DNA of 64,000 bases. Origin: Chloromonas sp. AAM2 (lineage: Eukaryota > Chlorophyta > Chlorophyceae > Chlamydomonadales > Chlamydomonadaceae). The translations under genes were made by a program, and so were the position numbers. The notes beneath the pieces are model-generated. The model saw only the letters and a program-made list of their open reading frames with translations. It was not told the DNA's origin and ran no database searches. The stretch is taken from assembly GCA_004335635.1 (NCBI GenBank), contig QAXH01005294.1, positions 108,111-172,110 of the forward strand, in the 5' to 3' direction. Positions 63,690-64,000 of this stretch are shown here, in pieces (position 1 is the first letter of the stretch; each line of letters begins with the position of its first letter).

Positions 63690-64000
63690 CTGCGGCCAGG
63701 AAGCAGGGCACAAGGGCAGGAGATTTTACATGCCAAGCACTGCGTTCTTGCACCGAAGGCCACGCAGGTGCTTGCAGCCATTCCAGTTGCCCACTATTTG
63801 CAGTATAAGTCACCAGTGCTTTCAGTATCAATCACTGGCAAGTTTCCCCGCTCAGTATGACAGGAGCTCTGATAGGAACATCTCTGCATAGCTGCCACAT
63901 TTTCACAAGAAGCTACATACTGGTGGTTTCGCATGCGCCTCAGCCATTCCCCATGCCTTGGTCCACACCCCAGCCAACGCCCTTCCCAACCCAGCCCTTG
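63690..64000 (-). other. Probable intron of the dynein IC gene at the window edge
   Basis: Directly upstream of the acceptor at 63690. No reading frame here matches the expected preceding WD40 blade, so I treat it as intron. Confidence 0.5.

Overview
This is a nuclear segment from a flagellated green alga, most probably a chlorophycean of the Chlamydomonadales. Genes are split into many short exons by GT-AG introns, with a few GC-AG introns. Candidate poly(A) signals are TGTAA, as in volvocine algae. Proteins are rich in Ala, Gln and Ser runs, and two genes encode flagellar motor parts. I cannot name the species. There is no prokaryotic or organellar signature.

Ten protein-coding genes are supported by homology together with phase-consistent splice sites. 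From left to right they are: a 16-exon MATE transporter (minus, 11440-5153); an MSI1/RBBP4 histone-binding WD40 protein (plus, 11978-15047); a probably plastid-targeted DUF212 protein (minus, 17388-16017); the anaphase-promoting-complex TPR subunit CDC16/APC6 (minus, 25210-17958); the cohesin-loader subunit SCC4/MAU2 (minus, about 33016-27027); an RPAP2/RTR1-type RNA polymerase II CTD phosphatase homologue (plus, 33266-38089); mitochondrial cytochrome c (plus, 40200-41054); a kinesin-2 motor subunit of FLA8/KIF3B type (minus, 49261-41980); the ribosome quality-control E3 ligase Listerin (minus, 62111-50965); and the 3' end of an outer-arm dynein intermediate chain, IC1/ODA9/DNAI1 (minus, 63689-62792, running off the right edge).

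MATE/MSI1 and SCC4/RPAP2 are divergent pairs. MSI1/DUF212 and cytochrome c/kinesin are convergent pairs. Two mitosis genes (APC6, SCC4) are neighbours on one strand, and two ciliary genes (kinesin-2, IC1) flank Listerin. This is probably ordinary gene-dense layout rather than functional clustering.

The first ~4.8 kb, 25.2-26.4 kb, 38.5-40.2 kb and 49.3-50.5 kb hold no gene I can recognise. A short non-coding repeat with terminal inverted repeats (core TTTGCCAGTTCTGGGACAAT, A-tract at the outer edge) occurs at least six times in intergenic and intronic DNA and looks like a MITE family. I found no convincing new multi-gene system. The most notable points are the repeat family, phase-proven GC-AG introns, very small exons, and long low-complexity insertions in APC6 and RPAP2.
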